The notes: generated from the sequence alone by a model not told the origin. 64,000 nucleotides of DNA from VAZQ01 sp035293945 (GCA_035293945.1 DATGLV010000038.1:27327-91326); one strand, 5' to 3'; positions 25,779 through 35,612 are shown, numbered from the stretch's first letter. Made by a program: numbers and translations.

Positions 25779-27272
25779 CTAGAAAAAATCGAAATACTCG
25801 TTCTGCTCCCAGGCGGTGGTCTCCTCGCCCGGATCGGCGAGCCCTTGGTCGGCGAGCCAGCGCAGGAAGCGTCCAGTCTCGTTGCGCTTGAGCCGCAAAA
25901 AATAGTTCATGAAAATATCGCCGAACTGCTCGCGATAAAGCGGCTCGTGCTCGAGGGCATCGAGCGCGGCCATCAGGCTCTTCGGCAGCAGCGGACGCTC
26001 CGCCGCATAGGGCTCGTCATTGGGCGGACCGGGGTCGATCGCCCCCTCAATGCCGGCGAGCCCCGCCACAATCTGCGAGGCGGCATAAAGATACGGATTG
26101 GCAGCTGGTTCACCGGCGCGGTTCTCCAGGCGGGTGGCCTTGTCGCCTGGCGCGCCCAGGACGCGGATCATGGCGCCGCGATGATCGGGGCACCACGTAG
26201 CGCGGTCGGGCGCAAGCGAGTTGGGCCGCAGTCGCCGGTAACCGTTGACGGTCGGTGTTGCAAATGCCGCAGCAGGAGCCGCATACCGCAGCAGCCCGCC
26301 GAGAAAGTGCCGGCCGAGCACCGACAGGCATTCAGGCTCCGCTTTCGGCGTGAACAAGTTTGCCCCCGCGGCGTCGATCAACGATTGATGCAGGTGCCAG
26401 CCGCTCGAATAGTAGCCTTTGAGGCCGGGCCGGCACATGAAGCTCGCGAAGTAGCCCATGCGGCGGCAGAGTTGCTTGGTGGCGGTGCGGAAGAAAACCA
26501 GATTGTCGGCGGCGCGGAGCGCCTCGGTCGGGGCGAATGTGCATTCGACCTGGCCCGGGCCCCACTCATTCTCAACCGAGCGCAGCGGCAGATCGGTTTG
26601 CTCGAACGCTTGCACCAGCGCGCTCAAAACCGGCTGCATCAAGTCCATGTTGGATTCGGAATGATAAGAGTATCCCGGCTCCGCCGGGGAAGTTGCGACT
26701 GGACGGCCGCGTATGCCGGGGGCGCCGATATGCTCGTCATTGAGCATCGTTTCGCTGACGCGCAACAGATACCATTCGATCTCGAGCCCCAAAATATACC
26801 CCATGCCGCGCTTGGCGAGCCGCTCGAGCTGCCGCCGCAGCAGATGCCGGGGCGAGAAGTGGAAGGGCAGGCCCGTCTTGAAATACTCGTCGCACAGAAC
26901 CCAGCCGATTCCTCCCGCCCAGGGAAGAACGCGAAATGTCGACGGGTCCGGAACGATGACGAGGTTCGGTGAGCCGGTCATCTCGTCGAGGCCCATGCCG
27001 CCGCCGCGGGTGAATGATGCGAAGGTCCTGGCGTTGGCCGAATCGAGCGTGGTGGTCGCCACATTGATGTTGTAGCCGTCGGTCAGCGCGGCGAGGAAGA
27101 CCGGCAGCGTCACTGCCTTGGCGCGCGAGGCGCCGTGCGGATCGGCCCAGGCCATGCGCACAAGCTGGAGCGGCTCGAGCTTAAGGCGGCGCTCAAGCTC
27201 AGCGGCCTGCTCGCGCTGGGCGGCAGTCCAGAGATTATGCCGTGCGATAAAGCCGGACGGTTCCTTCAACAT
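25779..27272 (-). CDS. Glutamine synthetase family protein
   Basis: A 497-residue enzyme of the glutamine synthetase superfamily, probably a glutamate-amine or gamma-glutamylpolyamine-type ligase. The core shows GLEIEWYLL (ATP/metal site), NEWGPGQVECTF, GWHLHQSL and an N-terminal part unlike housekeeping GlnA. RLENRAGEPAANPYLYAA fits the RxENRxPxxxANPYL motif. The ATG at 27272 follows GGGGAG. It has no GlnB/amtB neighbours and is divergent from the MBL-fold gene. The amine substrate is unknown. Confidence 0.87.
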   Translation of the reverse strand: MLKEPSGFIARHNLWTAAQREQAAELERRLKLEPLQLVRMAWADPHGASRAKAVTLPVFLAALTDGYNINVATTTLDSANARTFASFTRGGGMGLDEMTGSPNLVIVPDPSTFRVLPWAGGIGWVLCDEYFKTGLPFHFSPRHLLRRQLERLAKRGMGYILGLEIEWYLLRVSETMLNDEHIGAPGIRGRPVATSPAEPGYSYHSESNMDLMQPVLSALVQAFEQTDLPLRSVENEWGPGQVECTFAPTEALRAADNLVFFRTATKQLCRRMGYFASFMCRPGLKGYYSSGWHLHQSLIDAAGANLFTPKAEPECLSVLGRHFLGGLLRYAAPAAAFATPTVNGYRRLRPNSLAPDRATWCPDHRGAMIRVLGAPGDKATRLENRAGEPAANPYLYAASQIVAGLAGIEGAIDPGPPNDEPYAAERPLLPKSLMAALDALEHEPLYREQFGDIFMNYFLRLKRNETGRFLRWLADQGLADPGEETTAWEQNEYFDFF

Positions 27273-27490
27273 TTGTCTCCCCACGCAAACCTCGCCAAGT
27301 CATTGTGGGGGCGGACCGATCCCCGATCAACAGCTCCGGCCCGCCTCACGCGGTGAGGCCGTTGAGCTTTTGCATTTGTCGGGCTTGGCAGGGATAGCTA
27401 CGATCGGCCTCACCGCAGGGTCGTCACTCGATCAGGCGAGGTCTGCGGGCGCGTTCGATTTCCGATGGGAATGGGAAAGGGGCGTTTGGC

Positions 27491-28405
27491 ATGAGAGCGA
27501 TGATTGCGGCGGCGGCGTTCTTGGCGCTGGGACCTGGCGCGGTTGCGCAGCAACTGCAGCCATTGGCACCTACTCCAGACTTCGACAAGGTCACCATCAA
27601 GACAACCAATCTCGGCAACCAGATCTACGTGCTCGAGGGCGAAGGTGGCAATATCACGGTGGCGGTTGCCGACGACGGCGTGTTCGTGATCGACAGCCAG
27701 TTCGCGCCGCTGTACGGCAAGATCAAAGCCGCTATTGGGGCGGTGACCAACAAGCCGGTTCGCTATCTCATCATCACCCATTTCCATCGCGACCATACCG
27801 GCAGTGCCGAAGCCTTCGGCCGCGACGGCGCTACGATCGTGGCACACGAGAGCGTCAAGACGCACATGGAGGCCGGAACGCGCAACGGCCTCACCGGAAA
27901 CATGGTGCCGCCGGCGCCGGCGATCGCACTGCCGAAGGTGACTTTCACCGACGGCACGACGCTTCGCCTGCAGGGCCGCGTGGCCGAGCTCAAGCACTCG
28001 CCCGCCGTTCACACGGATGGCGACACTTACGTCTATTTCCCCGATGCCGATGTGCTCGCGACCGGCGATATCGTGTTCCTGGGCCGCTACCCCAATATCG
28101 ATTTCGCTTATGGGGGCAGCATCGACGGTATGATCCGCGGGGTCGATGAGCTCATCAATTTCGCCAAGGAGACCACCACGATCGTGCCCGGCCATGGGCC
28201 GGTCGGCACCAAGGCGAACATGCGGGAATATCGCGAAATGCTGGTGGTCGCACGCGATCGCATCGCCAAACTGAAAGCCGCCGGCAAGAGCGAGGACGAG
28301 GTCGTGGCCGCAAAGCCAAACGCGGACTACGACGCGCGGTTTGGGCTCGATGCGCGGTCGAACGGCAATTTCATCCGAGTGGTGTATCGATCGCTGCCGA
28401 AGTAG
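27491..28405 (+). CDS. Exported MBL-fold metallohydrolase
   Basis: A 304-residue metallo-beta-lactamase-fold protein with a signal peptide (MIAAAAFLALGPGAVA|Q). The zinc signature HFHRDH is at residues 97-102. The later His of SPAVHTDGD, the bridging Asp in ATGDIVF and the last His in VPGHGP complete the ligand set. The form is that of the MBL hydrolases with periplasmic export common in Bradyrhizobium-like genomes. An AAAGGGG site lies nine bases before the ATG. Substrate unknown; beta-lactamase activity cannot be claimed. Confidence 0.88.
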   Translation: MRAMIAAAAFLALGPGAVAQQLQPLAPTPDFDKVTIKTTNLGNQIYVLEGEGGNITVAVADDGVFVIDSQFAPLYGKIKAAIGAVTNKPVRYLIITHFHRDHTGSAEAFGRDGATIVAHESVKTHMEAGTRNGLTGNMVPPAPAIALPKVTFTDGTTLRLQGRVAELKHSPAVHTDGDTYVYFPDADVLATGDIVFLGRYPNIDFAYGGSIDGMIRGVDELINFAKETTTIVPGHGPVGTKANMREYREMLVVARDRIAKLKAAGKSEDEVVAAKPNADYDARFGLDARSNGNFIRVVYRSLPK

Positions 28406-28487
28406 AGCGCGATCCCGAGAGCTAAAGTGATTGTTGGATGGTGCTCGGTGGGCAACGCGCTGCGTCGAGGCGACAACGCGCGCCGGC

Positions 28488-30803
28488 TCAGCTCACCACG
28501 AAGACAATCGAATCCGGCGAGTGCTCGAAAATGCTGCTGGCAGTCTCGCCAAAAAAGAGCGTATCGCCGCTCCGGCGGCCGACGCCCATGATAATGAGAT
28601 TGTGCCGGCCACGCTTGGCTTCCGCAAGCACAGCTTCATCAGGGGCGATATCAGAGCGCACCGCGGTCCTGATCGAAAAATCGTACTGATCAGCAATATC
28701 AACGATATCCTTGAGAATGGCTTGCTCTTGCCGCCGCACACGTAACCCGCCACGGTGCGCCAGCCCGGCCTTCACGTTCGAGACATAGAGCACGGTGAGC
28801 GCCGCCGTCGAAACACGCGCGACCGCGATGGCAAGCTCGGCTGCGCGGCGAGACATGCCGCTGCCATTGACCGGAACCAGGATGTTGAGCGGTCCTTGCG
28901 CTGGGTCACGCAGATGTATGCCGCGCGCGGCCACAATGGCGAGGGGGCCCGAAAACGCAGCCGCAATATTGTTCGCTTGCGGGTGGAAACCGCCGCCCTT
29001 CATTTGCAAGTTCTTGAGCCCAATGAACAGCAAGTCATAGCCCTTGCGCGCCTCCTGGGCCACAACATCCCCGGCCGATGCTTCCGATCTGTGCGGCGCC
29101 CTGCGCACGGTGACGTCGGCAACGGCAGGTTCGCCCTCCTGCGGCTGCTTGGCTCTCACCTTCTCGGCGGCCGCTTTGACCGCGTCCTTGACGCTCTCGC
29201 GCTGAGCGCGATCGCGGTCCGGGTCGGACCGATCCCGCCGATTGCCGCGGTCGTCCGCTTCGATCGACAACACCGTGATGGGCAAACCGCGCGGACCGGC
29301 GAGGTGACCGGCAATTCGTGAGGCAAATTTGCCGTTCGGGCTTTCGTCGACGGCGAGCAGCAGCCGCTCGAGGTTCGGGACGAAGCCCCGCGCCTCCATT
29401 TCCTCGCGCTCGAGCCGTTCCTTCTCGGCCCTGCGCATGGGCACCCGACGCAGCGCCCAGCGCAGCATCGGCGGCATCATCAGAGTGGTCGCTGCCGCCA
29501 TTGCGACGATCATGGTGAACAGGTTTCCGCTCAGCGCTCCCATCGAGAGCCCGATCGAGGCGACGATGACCTCTGTCGATCCCCGCGCGTTCATGGCGCA
29601 GGCAAGAGCAACCGACTCCGCGCGCCTCAGTCCGCCTATGGCTCCGCCCAGGAAAGCACCGGTGAACTTTCCGAAGCTGGCGATTGCAATCAGGACGACC
29701 GCCATGAGCAGCAGTGAAGGATTGCGGAAGACCGTCATGTCGGCATTGAGGCCGGCGACGGCGAAGAATACCGGCATGAAGAACGCGATGACTAATCCGC
29801 GCAGCTGCTCTTCGACGTGCTTGCTGAGAATGGGCGACTCGCCGATCAGCACGCCCGCCACGAAGGCGCCAAGCACGGTCTGCACGCCGATGCGTGCGGT
29901 GATGAGCGCCATCGCCGCCATTATCGCCAAAATCATGGTGATGACCGGGAAATCGCTGATGAAATTGTCGTTGACAAAGCGGATCAGCCAGAAAACCGCG
30001 CGCCGTCCTACTGTGAAGCTCGCAATCAGAAAGGCGATCGTTCCCAGGAGGCTCTTTCCGGCGTGCGAGATGTCGAAAGTTCCGGCCTGCCCCAGCCCGA
30101 ATATGAGCGAGATGATGATCCAGCCCATCGTGTCTTCCAGGATTGCGGAAGCCATGATCACCTGGCCCAGATTGCGCCGCATGAAGTTCATCTCGCGGAT
30201 GATCGTGGCGACGATCTTGATCGACGAAATTGAGAGAGCGGTGCCGAGAAAGAGCGAGGTGATAAGCCGCTTGTCGGCGTTCGGGAGCAGCGAGGTCGGG
30301 ATAAAGGCGCCGAGCGCTGTTCCGCATGCGAACGGCACCGCGACTCCGAGAAGGGAAATGCTGATCGCGGCGCGGCCGACCTTGCTCACTAGCTTGAGAT
30401 CGGTCTCCATCCCGGTCAGGAGCAATAGAAGAAGGATGCCGAACTGGGATACGGCATCCAGCATGCTCTTTTGCTCTTGTGAAGCTGGGAAGAGCCAATG
30501 CTGCGCGTTCGGCCAGATCCAGCCCAGCACCGAGGGCCCGAGCAGAATGCCCGCGAGAAGCTGCCCCATCACCGAAGGCTGGCCGATGCGCTGCATCGCC
30601 TCGCCGAGCAGGCGACCGCACAGCATCAGGGCAAGCAGCTGTGCCAGAAAGACCGCTTCGCCGCCTCCGGCGATCGTGCCGCCACCCTCGGCCGCAAGCG
30701 CCGGTGTGGCGCTGCAGCACAGAAACAGGATCCCGATTGGGACCCACAATGCCCCGCCCGAGCCTCGCCAGCGCTTAACCCCAGCCATGCTTAAGGCCGT
30801 CAT
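28488..30803 (-). CDS. CPA2-family cation:proton antiporter with C-terminal Usp domains
   Basis: A 771-residue inner-membrane exchanger. About a dozen hydrophobic segments (about residues 1-440) form the Na+/H+ exchanger domain, with LLLLLTGMETDL and ITARIGVQTVLGAFVAG as family-like segments. From about 470 on there are two universal-stress-protein domains; the second ends with IIMGVGRRSGDTLFFGETA and SIVFVVS, the ATP-binding Usp pattern GxGxxGxxxxGxxx. The family swaps K+ or Na+ for H+ and helps with pH and osmotic stress. ATG at 30803 is given; others (30842, 30788) are possible. The small MCDYSL-type gene lies 63 bases upstream and may share its stress promoter. Confidence 0.87.
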   Translation of the reverse strand: MTALSMAGVKRWRGSGGALWVPIGILFLCCSATPALAAEGGGTIAGGGEAVFLAQLLALMLCGRLLGEAMQRIGQPSVMGQLLAGILLGPSVLGWIWPNAQHWLFPASQEQKSMLDAVSQFGILLLLLLTGMETDLKLVSKVGRAAISISLLGVAVPFACGTALGAFIPTSLLPNADKRLITSLFLGTALSISSIKIVATIIREMNFMRRNLGQVIMASAILEDTMGWIIISLIFGLGQAGTFDISHAGKSLLGTIAFLIASFTVGRRAVFWLIRFVNDNFISDFPVITMILAIMAAMALITARIGVQTVLGAFVAGVLIGESPILSKHVEEQLRGLVIAFFMPVFFAVAGLNADMTVFRNPSLLLMAVVLIAIASFGKFTGAFLGGAIGGLRRAESVALACAMNARGSTEVIVASIGLSMGALSGNLFTMIVAMAAATTLMMPPMLRWALRRVPMRRAEKERLEREEMEARGFVPNLERLLLAVDESPNGKFASRIAGHLAGPRGLPITVLSIEADDRGNRRDRSDPDRDRAQRESVKDAVKAAAEKVRAKQPQEGEPAVADVTVRRAPHRSEASAGDVVAQEARKGYDLLFIGLKNLQMKGGGFHPQANNIAAAFSGPLAIVAARGIHLRDPAQGPLNILVPVNGSGMSRRAAELAIAVARVSTAALTVLYVSNVKAGLAHRGGLRVRRQEQAILKDIVDIADQYDFSIRTAVRSDIAPDEAVLAEAKRGRHNLIIMGVGRRSGDTLFFGETASSIFEHSPDSIVFVVS

Positions 30804-30866
30804 GGGTGCGCCTATTTCGCGACCGCGCACCCCGGGTCGCACGCTGCGAAGCGCTCGAGCCCGCGC

Positions 30867-31310
30867 TTAAGAGGCGCCCAATTTCTCTGACGCGCGAGAC
30901 GGCTCGCTCTCGTGCGCTGGCTTCGCGGCATCTTCGTCCTCGAGATGCGGCTGCGCCGGCAATTGCAGAACGCGGGCACGCTGGCCTTCACTCAGCTGCG
31001 TGAGCAGCACGATCTTGCCGTTGGGGAATTCCAGCGCGTCATGATGCTCATGCGGCTTCTCGGGATTGAGGCGGCGAAATCGTGCGACCGTCGCGCCGAC
31101 CTTCCGGTTGCGGAATATCGCCAGGAAATGATCGTATTCGACGTCGTCATCGAACGCGATCTCGGTACCCGGCCGCACGCACACCGCGACATGCGGCTCG
31201 GTCTCGGCCGCGAAGCCCCGGGTGAAGGAACTGCGGAAGCGCGTGGTCACCAGCACGTCGCCGACCTGAGCCGGTCGCGACTGAAGATGCTCCAGGCTGT
31301 AGTCGCACAT
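30867..31310 (-). CDS. Conserved hypothetical protein (MCDYSL-type)
   Basis: A 147-residue soluble protein beginning MCDYSLEHLQSRPAQVGD, a form widely conserved among Bradyrhizobium relatives, function unknown. The middle is strand-rich with charged residues (FDDDVEYDHFLAIFRNR), and the C-terminal 40 residues are acidic and disordered. AGGAGA stands upstream of the ATG at 31310. A near-perfect EcfG-type promoter (31352-31377) lies upstream, and the antiporter gene follows on the same strand. Confidence 0.8.
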   Translation of the reverse strand: MCDYSLEHLQSRPAQVGDVLVTTRFRSSFTRGFAAETEPHVAVCVRPGTEIAFDDDVEYDHFLAIFRNRKVGATVARFRRLNPEKPHEHHDALEFPNGKIVLLTQLSEGQRARVLQLPAQPHLEDEDAAKPAHESEPSRASEKLGAS

Positions 31311-31351
31311 TGGGGGTCTCCTGTCTTGGTTGGGCAGCCACCTTCCCAGCA

Positions 31352-31377
31352 AACTTCGATTGCGGGGTCCTAGTTCC
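31352..31377 (-). promoter_or_regulatory. Near-match EcfG-type promoter
   Basis: GGAAC (31377-31373) and AGTT (31355-31352) on the minus strand are 17 bases apart; one base differs from the CGTT consensus. It stands 42 bases upstream of the MCDYSL-type gene and could also drive the antiporter. Confidence 0.45.
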
Positions 31378-31451
31378 CGATTGAGATCGGATCCCGGGAA
31401 AATGCCAGAGTGCACAAAAACCGCAGGCAATGGGTGGGACGGCCCAACCGG

Positions 31452-33728
31452 TCAAGCCAGCAGCTTCTCGAGCCGGATAGGCAGATCGCGAATTCGCTTG
31501 CCGGTCGCATTAAAGACCGCGTTGGCAACGGCGGCCGCGGTGCCAACGTTGGCAAGCTCGCCGATGCCCTTCACGCCGGCCGGATTCACGTCGTGATCCT
31601 CCTCGGGTATCAGGATGACCTCGAGCTGATCGATGTCGGCGCTGACCGGAACCAGGTAGTCCCCCAGATTGGTGTTGACGTAGCGCGCATATCGGCGGTC
31701 GATCTCGGTCGCCTCGTGAAGAGCGGAGCTCAGGCCCCAGATCATCCCACCCATGTACTGGCTGCGCGCGGTGCGGGTATTGGCAACACGGCCGCTCGCA
31801 AAAGCTCCAACGATGCGCGGCACGCGAATCTCACCGGTTGCCATATGCACACGCACCTCCACGAATTCGGCGCCGGTCGCATACATGATTTTCTTGCCGT
31901 GCGGTCCGCCGATCGAGGAGAACTGGCCGGCATAAAGCCGCTGGACTGCGTCGCTCGGCAGACCGTCGGGGATGAATTCGGCATATTCCTCGATGGCGGT
32001 GCTGCCGGCATGCTTGAACAGGTCTTCGAGCCGTTCCTCGGCACCGTCTGCCGCTATGGCTTTTCCGTTCTGCAGCGTGAGCTGCGCCAGCGGGCGGCCG
32101 GACAGGGGGCTGTCATTGGCGGTCGAAGCGGCGTGCAGCAATTTCGCGCGAATCGCATCGCACGCCTTGAGCACGACCGAGGAGGTGCTCGCGGTGGTAT
32201 TGGAGCCGCCGGCAATCGGGCCCGGCGGCAAGGAGGAATCGCCGACCTCGACGGTCACCGAGGCGAGCGGCACACCCAGCCGTTCGGCCGCGAGTTGGGC
32301 CAGCACCGTGTAGATTCCAGTGCCGATCTCGTGAGCGGCGGTTTGCACGCGCGCCTCGCCGCTCGGAAGGAGACGGACCCGCGCGGTCGCAGCTGCCACG
32401 TGTGTCGGGTAAAACGCGCTGGCGCAGCCGAAGCCTACCAGCCAATCGCCGTCACGCATGGTAGCGGGTTGCGGGGGGCGCCGGCGCCAATCGAAGGCTT
32501 GCGCTGCCGCGTCATAGCACTGCAACAGCGAGCGGCTCGAATAGGCCTTGCCCTGGATCGGATCCACTTGCGGCTCATTTATTCGGCGGAGCTCGATGGG
32601 ATCCATGCCGAGCTTGGTCGCCAGTTCGTCCAGGGCGCTTTCGAGCGCGTAGATGTAAGGAACCATCGGCGGCGAGCGCATGTAACCCGGTGTGCTGCGA
32701 TCGGCGTGCACGACGTTGACTTGCGTCCGCACCGCCCCGAATGCGTACTGGTGCGCGCTGTCGTCGACGCCGGCCACCACATAGGGATCGGGGCGCGAGC
32801 TGATCTCCCAGCCCTCATGGCTGTAACCAACGAGCTTGCCGTCGTGCGATGCGCCCATGCGAATGTGGTGGCGGGTCTCAGCCCGGTAGGTCGAAACGGT
32901 GAAGCCCTGGTCGCGGGTGGCCACCAGCTTGACCGGCCGGTTGAGCCGTTTCGCCGCCAGCGCGATCAGCGCGGTGCGCGGTGTCATGGCTCCCTTGGAG
33001 CCGAATGCGCCGCCCACATAGGGGCTCACCACCCGCACCTTGTCGGCATCGATGCCGAGGCGCCGCGCCACCCCGTTCTTGAGACCAAAGACGAACTGAC
33101 TGGGTTCGTAGACCGTCAGCCGGTCGCCGGACCAGGCGCAGGTCGTGGCGAACAGCTCCATCGGATTGTGATGCTGGGTCGGCGTGGAATAGTCCGCCTC
33201 CAGCACGACCTCGGCTGTGGCAAGTGCGGCGGCTGCATCGCCCGCTTGCGGCAGGCTCTTGAATCGCGTGGAGACCTTGGTCGCATCTTCTTCGGACAGA
33301 CCCTCGGCCCCGAACGTCGCGCTCGGCCTTTCTTCCGCATAGGTTACAGCGATTCGATATGCGGCTTCGCGGCCCGCTTCGTAGCTGTCCGCCAGCACGA
33401 CTGCGACGATCTGGCCGGCGTGAAAGATCTCTGGTCCGAGCTTCTGGATCGAGGTCGAGGCCCCATCGCTGAACTTCGCGTCCCTGAGCTCAGCCGTGTT
33501 CCGGTAGGTCAGAATGTCCAGCACGCCATCGATGGCGCGTGCGTCTTCGAGGTCGAGCCGGAGTATCCGACCTCTCGCGATCGGGCTCGTGACCAGGACC
33601 GCGAAGGCCGGATTGTTGACGGGAAAATCAGACGGGTATTGCGCCGCACCCGTTACCTTCAGACGTGCGTCGACGCGCGGGACTGGATCCCCCATGTTTT
33701 CTTTCGGTTGAGGTGCGGCTGCGCTCAT
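31452..33728 (-). CDS. paoC: Molybdopterin-binding large subunit of a PaoABC-like aldehyde oxidoreductase
   Basis: Catalytic subunit (758 residues) of a xanthine-oxidase-family molybdenum enzyme. The N-terminal a/b-hammerhead domain (about 15-120) is followed by Moco-binding domains with GGAFGSKG and the conserved active-site glutamate E724 in GVKGIGELANVG. The order of the three genes, the iron-sulfur cysteines in the FAD subunit and the exported iron-sulfur subunit match the PaoABC periplasmic aldehyde oxidase of E. coli, which oxidises aromatic aldehydes. A PaoD-like cofactor chaperone is not next to it. GGAGATC precedes the ATG. The preceding gene ends one base before it. Confidence 0.85.
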   Translation of the reverse strand: MSAAAPQPKENMGDPVPRVDARLKVTGAAQYPSDFPVNNPAFAVLVTSPIARGRILRLDLEDARAIDGVLDILTYRNTAELRDAKFSDGASTSIQKLGPEIFHAGQIVAVVLADSYEAGREAAYRIAVTYAEERPSATFGAEGLSEEDATKVSTRFKSLPQAGDAAAALATAEVVLEADYSTPTQHHNPMELFATTCAWSGDRLTVYEPSQFVFGLKNGVARRLGIDADKVRVVSPYVGGAFGSKGAMTPRTALIALAAKRLNRPVKLVATRDQGFTVSTYRAETRHHIRMGASHDGKLVGYSHEGWEISSRPDPYVVAGVDDSAHQYAFGAVRTQVNVVHADRSTPGYMRSPPMVPYIYALESALDELATKLGMDPIELRRINEPQVDPIQGKAYSSRSLLQCYDAAAQAFDWRRRPPQPATMRDGDWLVGFGCASAFYPTHVAAATARVRLLPSGEARVQTAAHEIGTGIYTVLAQLAAERLGVPLASVTVEVGDSSLPPGPIAGGSNTTASTSSVVLKACDAIRAKLLHAASTANDSPLSGRPLAQLTLQNGKAIAADGAEERLEDLFKHAGSTAIEEYAEFIPDGLPSDAVQRLYAGQFSSIGGPHGKKIMYATGAEFVEVRVHMATGEIRVPRIVGAFASGRVANTRTARSQYMGGMIWGLSSALHEATEIDRRYARYVNTNLGDYLVPVSADIDQLEVILIPEEDHDVNPAGVKGIGELANVGTAAAVANAVFNATGKRIRDLPIRLEKLLA

Positions 33729-33729
33729 C

Positions 33730-34764
33730 TCAGATCTCCATCGCTGCGGCTTGCGCGAGCGCTTGCATCAATGTCCGTTTGCCGAGCGCGACCTTGAACC
33801 CATTGTGCTCGCGGGGTTGCGCCCCCGCGAACGCAGCCTCGGCCGCGGCCCGTCGGGTCTCGTCATTGAGCTGATTGCCGTTGAGCGCGGCCTCGGCATC
33901 GCTTGCGCGCCAGGGCACTGTGGCGACGCCGCCGAGCGCAATGCGAGCCTCTTGGATGGTTGCGTTGTCCAGCGCGAGCGCAACCGCTGCGGAGGCGAGC
34001 GCAAACTCGTAGGATTGCCGGTCGCGGACCTTGAGATACAGCGAGCGACGCGTCCATGGCCCCGACGGTACGAAGAATGATGTGATCATCTCGCCCGGAC
34101 GCAATGTGGTCTCGACGTCGGGTCGGTCGCCCGGAGGCAGATGCAGCGCCGCGAACGGTATAGCCCGGTTGCCGCGCGGGCCCGCGATCTCGACGCTGGC
34201 ATCGAGCGCAATCAGTGCTTGCGCGAAGTCGCCCGGGTAGGTGGCGATGCAGCTGTTGCTGACGCCGAGCACGGCGTGACTGCGATTGAATCCCTGCATC
34301 GCCGCGCAACCGGAGCCGGGATTGCGCTTGTTACATTCCTGATAGGAGGTGTCGCGAAAATAGGTGCAGCGGGTGCGTTGCAGGACATTGCCGCCAAGGC
34401 TCGCCATATTGCGAAGCTGCGGGCTGGCCGCTTGCTGCAATGACTGGCTGATGAGCGGGAAGTCACGCTTGATTGCCGGATGGTCGGCGGCATCCCCCAT
34501 GCGCACCAGTGCGCCCAGACGCAGCCCGTCGCGCTGTGCCTCGATGCGCCCGAGACCGGCCTTTTCCAGCGCGTTGATGTCGATCACGGTGGTCGGACGC
34601 ATCACGTCGAGCTTCATCAGGTCTATCAAGGTTGTGCCGCCGGCCAGGAGATGGATCGGGCTTTGCAAGCTCGATGGGCCGAGATCGGACGGTGCCTGAC
34701 CGCCGAGCGCGGCGTGCAGGGCTGCGGTAGGGGTCGCCGCGGTTTCGTAGATGAAGGGTCGCAT
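33730..34764 (-). CDS. paoB: FAD-binding subunit of a PaoABC-like aldehyde oxidoreductase
   Basis: A 344-residue subunit of the FAD-binding (PCMH/CO-dehydrogenase medium) type. AGGTTLIDLMKL near residues 41-52 is the flavin segment. Cysteines C133, C144, C153 and C172 (in CTYFRDTSYQEC, GSGC and NSC) match the extra [4Fe-4S] cluster found in PaoB, which ordinary xanthine dehydrogenase FAD subunits lack. It transfers electrons between Moco/2Fe-2S sites and the acceptor. It is ten bases behind the iron-sulfur subunit gene and one base ahead of the Moco subunit gene. Confidence 0.85.
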   Translation of the reverse strand: MRPFIYETAATPTAALHAALGGQAPSDLGPSSLQSPIHLLAGGTTLIDLMKLDVMRPTTVIDINALEKAGLGRIEAQRDGLRLGALVRMGDAADHPAIKRDFPLISQSLQQAASPQLRNMASLGGNVLQRTRCTYFRDTSYQECNKRNPGSGCAAMQGFNRSHAVLGVSNSCIATYPGDFAQALIALDASVEIAGPRGNRAIPFAALHLPPGDRPDVETTLRPGEMITSFFVPSGPWTRRSLYLKVRDRQSYEFALASAAVALALDNATIQEARIALGGVATVPWRASDAEAALNGNQLNDETRRAAAEAAFAGAQPREHNGFKVALGKRTLMQALAQAAAMEI

Positions 34765-34774
34765 CGCTTACGCC

Positions 34775-35416
34775 TCATTTGTTGAGGGCGGTCTGCATGA
34801 CCGACTTGGCCTGATTGATGGCCGCCAATATGTTGGGATAGGCCGCACAGCGACAGATATTGCCGCTCATGAATTCGCGGATCTCCGCATCACTCCCTGC
34901 ATGCCCCTCATTGACGCAGGCGATGGCCGACAGGATTTGTCCCGGCGTGCAGTACCCGCATTGAAAGGCGTCATTGTCGATGAAGGCCTGCTGCATCGGA
35001 TGGAGCGCCCCATTCGCTTCCAGACCTTCGATAGTGGTAACGGCTTTGCCCTGTGCGGCGACCGCGAGGGTCAGGCAGGAAAGGATTCGCTTTCCGTCCA
35101 GGAGCACCGTGCAGGCGCCGCATTGGCCGTGATCGCAGCCCTTCTTGGTTCCGGTCAGCCCGGCATGCTCGCGCAGTGCGTCCAGCAAGGTCGTGCGAAC
35201 ATCCATCGGCAGCCTCTGCTCTTGGCCGTTGACGCGCAGCGTCACGACGGCAGGCAGACGCGGATCATTGTTCTCCCGGCGCACGTCGACATTTTCGGCA
35301 AGCTCGGCTCTGGATACGGTCGGGACAGCAACGGTCGACACTGCTGCCATCACGAAGCTTCTGCGCGTCTGATCAAGCAAAGCCATCGGCCGCACCGGCC
35401 GCGGAGCATCGGGCAT
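34775..35416 (-). CDS. paoA: Exported [2Fe-2S] subunit of a PaoABC-like aldehyde oxidoreductase
   Basis: A 213-residue iron-sulfur subunit. A Tat-like leader (TRRSFVMAAVSTVAV from residue 17) shows export, so the enzyme works in the periplasm. The plant-type [2Fe-2S] cluster has C94, C99, C102 and C114. The second cluster domain has C153, C156, C188 and C190. GGGAG lies before the ATG at 35416; a later ATG at 35386 is possible. It heads the paoABC-like operon. The 62-codon longer frame upstream has no ribosome site. Confidence 0.86.
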   Translation of the reverse strand: MPDAPRPVRPMALLDQTRRSFVMAAVSTVAVPTVSRAELAENVDVRRENNDPRLPAVVTLRVNGQEQRLPMDVRTTLLDALREHAGLTGTKKGCDHGQCGACTVLLDGKRILSCLTLAVAAQGKAVTTIEGLEANGALHPMQQAFIDNDAFQCGYCTPGQILSAIACVNEGHAGSDAEIREFMSGNICRCAAYPNILAAINQAKSVMQTALNK

Positions 35417-35612
35417 GTACGCTCTCCCACGCACGCCCCCGCGAGCCCGAGCAGAGCCCGCCCCGGTTTCGGTCACTTTCCAAGCGTAACGGCTGGCCGG
35501 CAGGTGGGTTCCTGCGGACCTCGATGAGAGTTTGCAACCTGTCGGGCCGGTTCTTACTTGTTTTTTTTGCGTGATTTTTGAAAGCCCGCCCATCCGGGCA
35601 CCGGAGGTCATT

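Noticed and set aside
29329..30870. A 513-codon plus-strand frame over the antiporter gene
   Set aside because: Antisense shadow of a membrane-protein gene; low-complexity product.
31410..33797. A 795-codon plus-strand open frame over the aldehyde oxidase large subunit
   Set aside because: It is antisense to a clear xanthine-oxidase-family gene; high GC at third positions keeps such frames open. No family match and no ribosome site.
35545..35580. A run of eight T before the DUF3175 gene
   Set aside because: No stable stem precedes it; probably not an intrinsic terminator.
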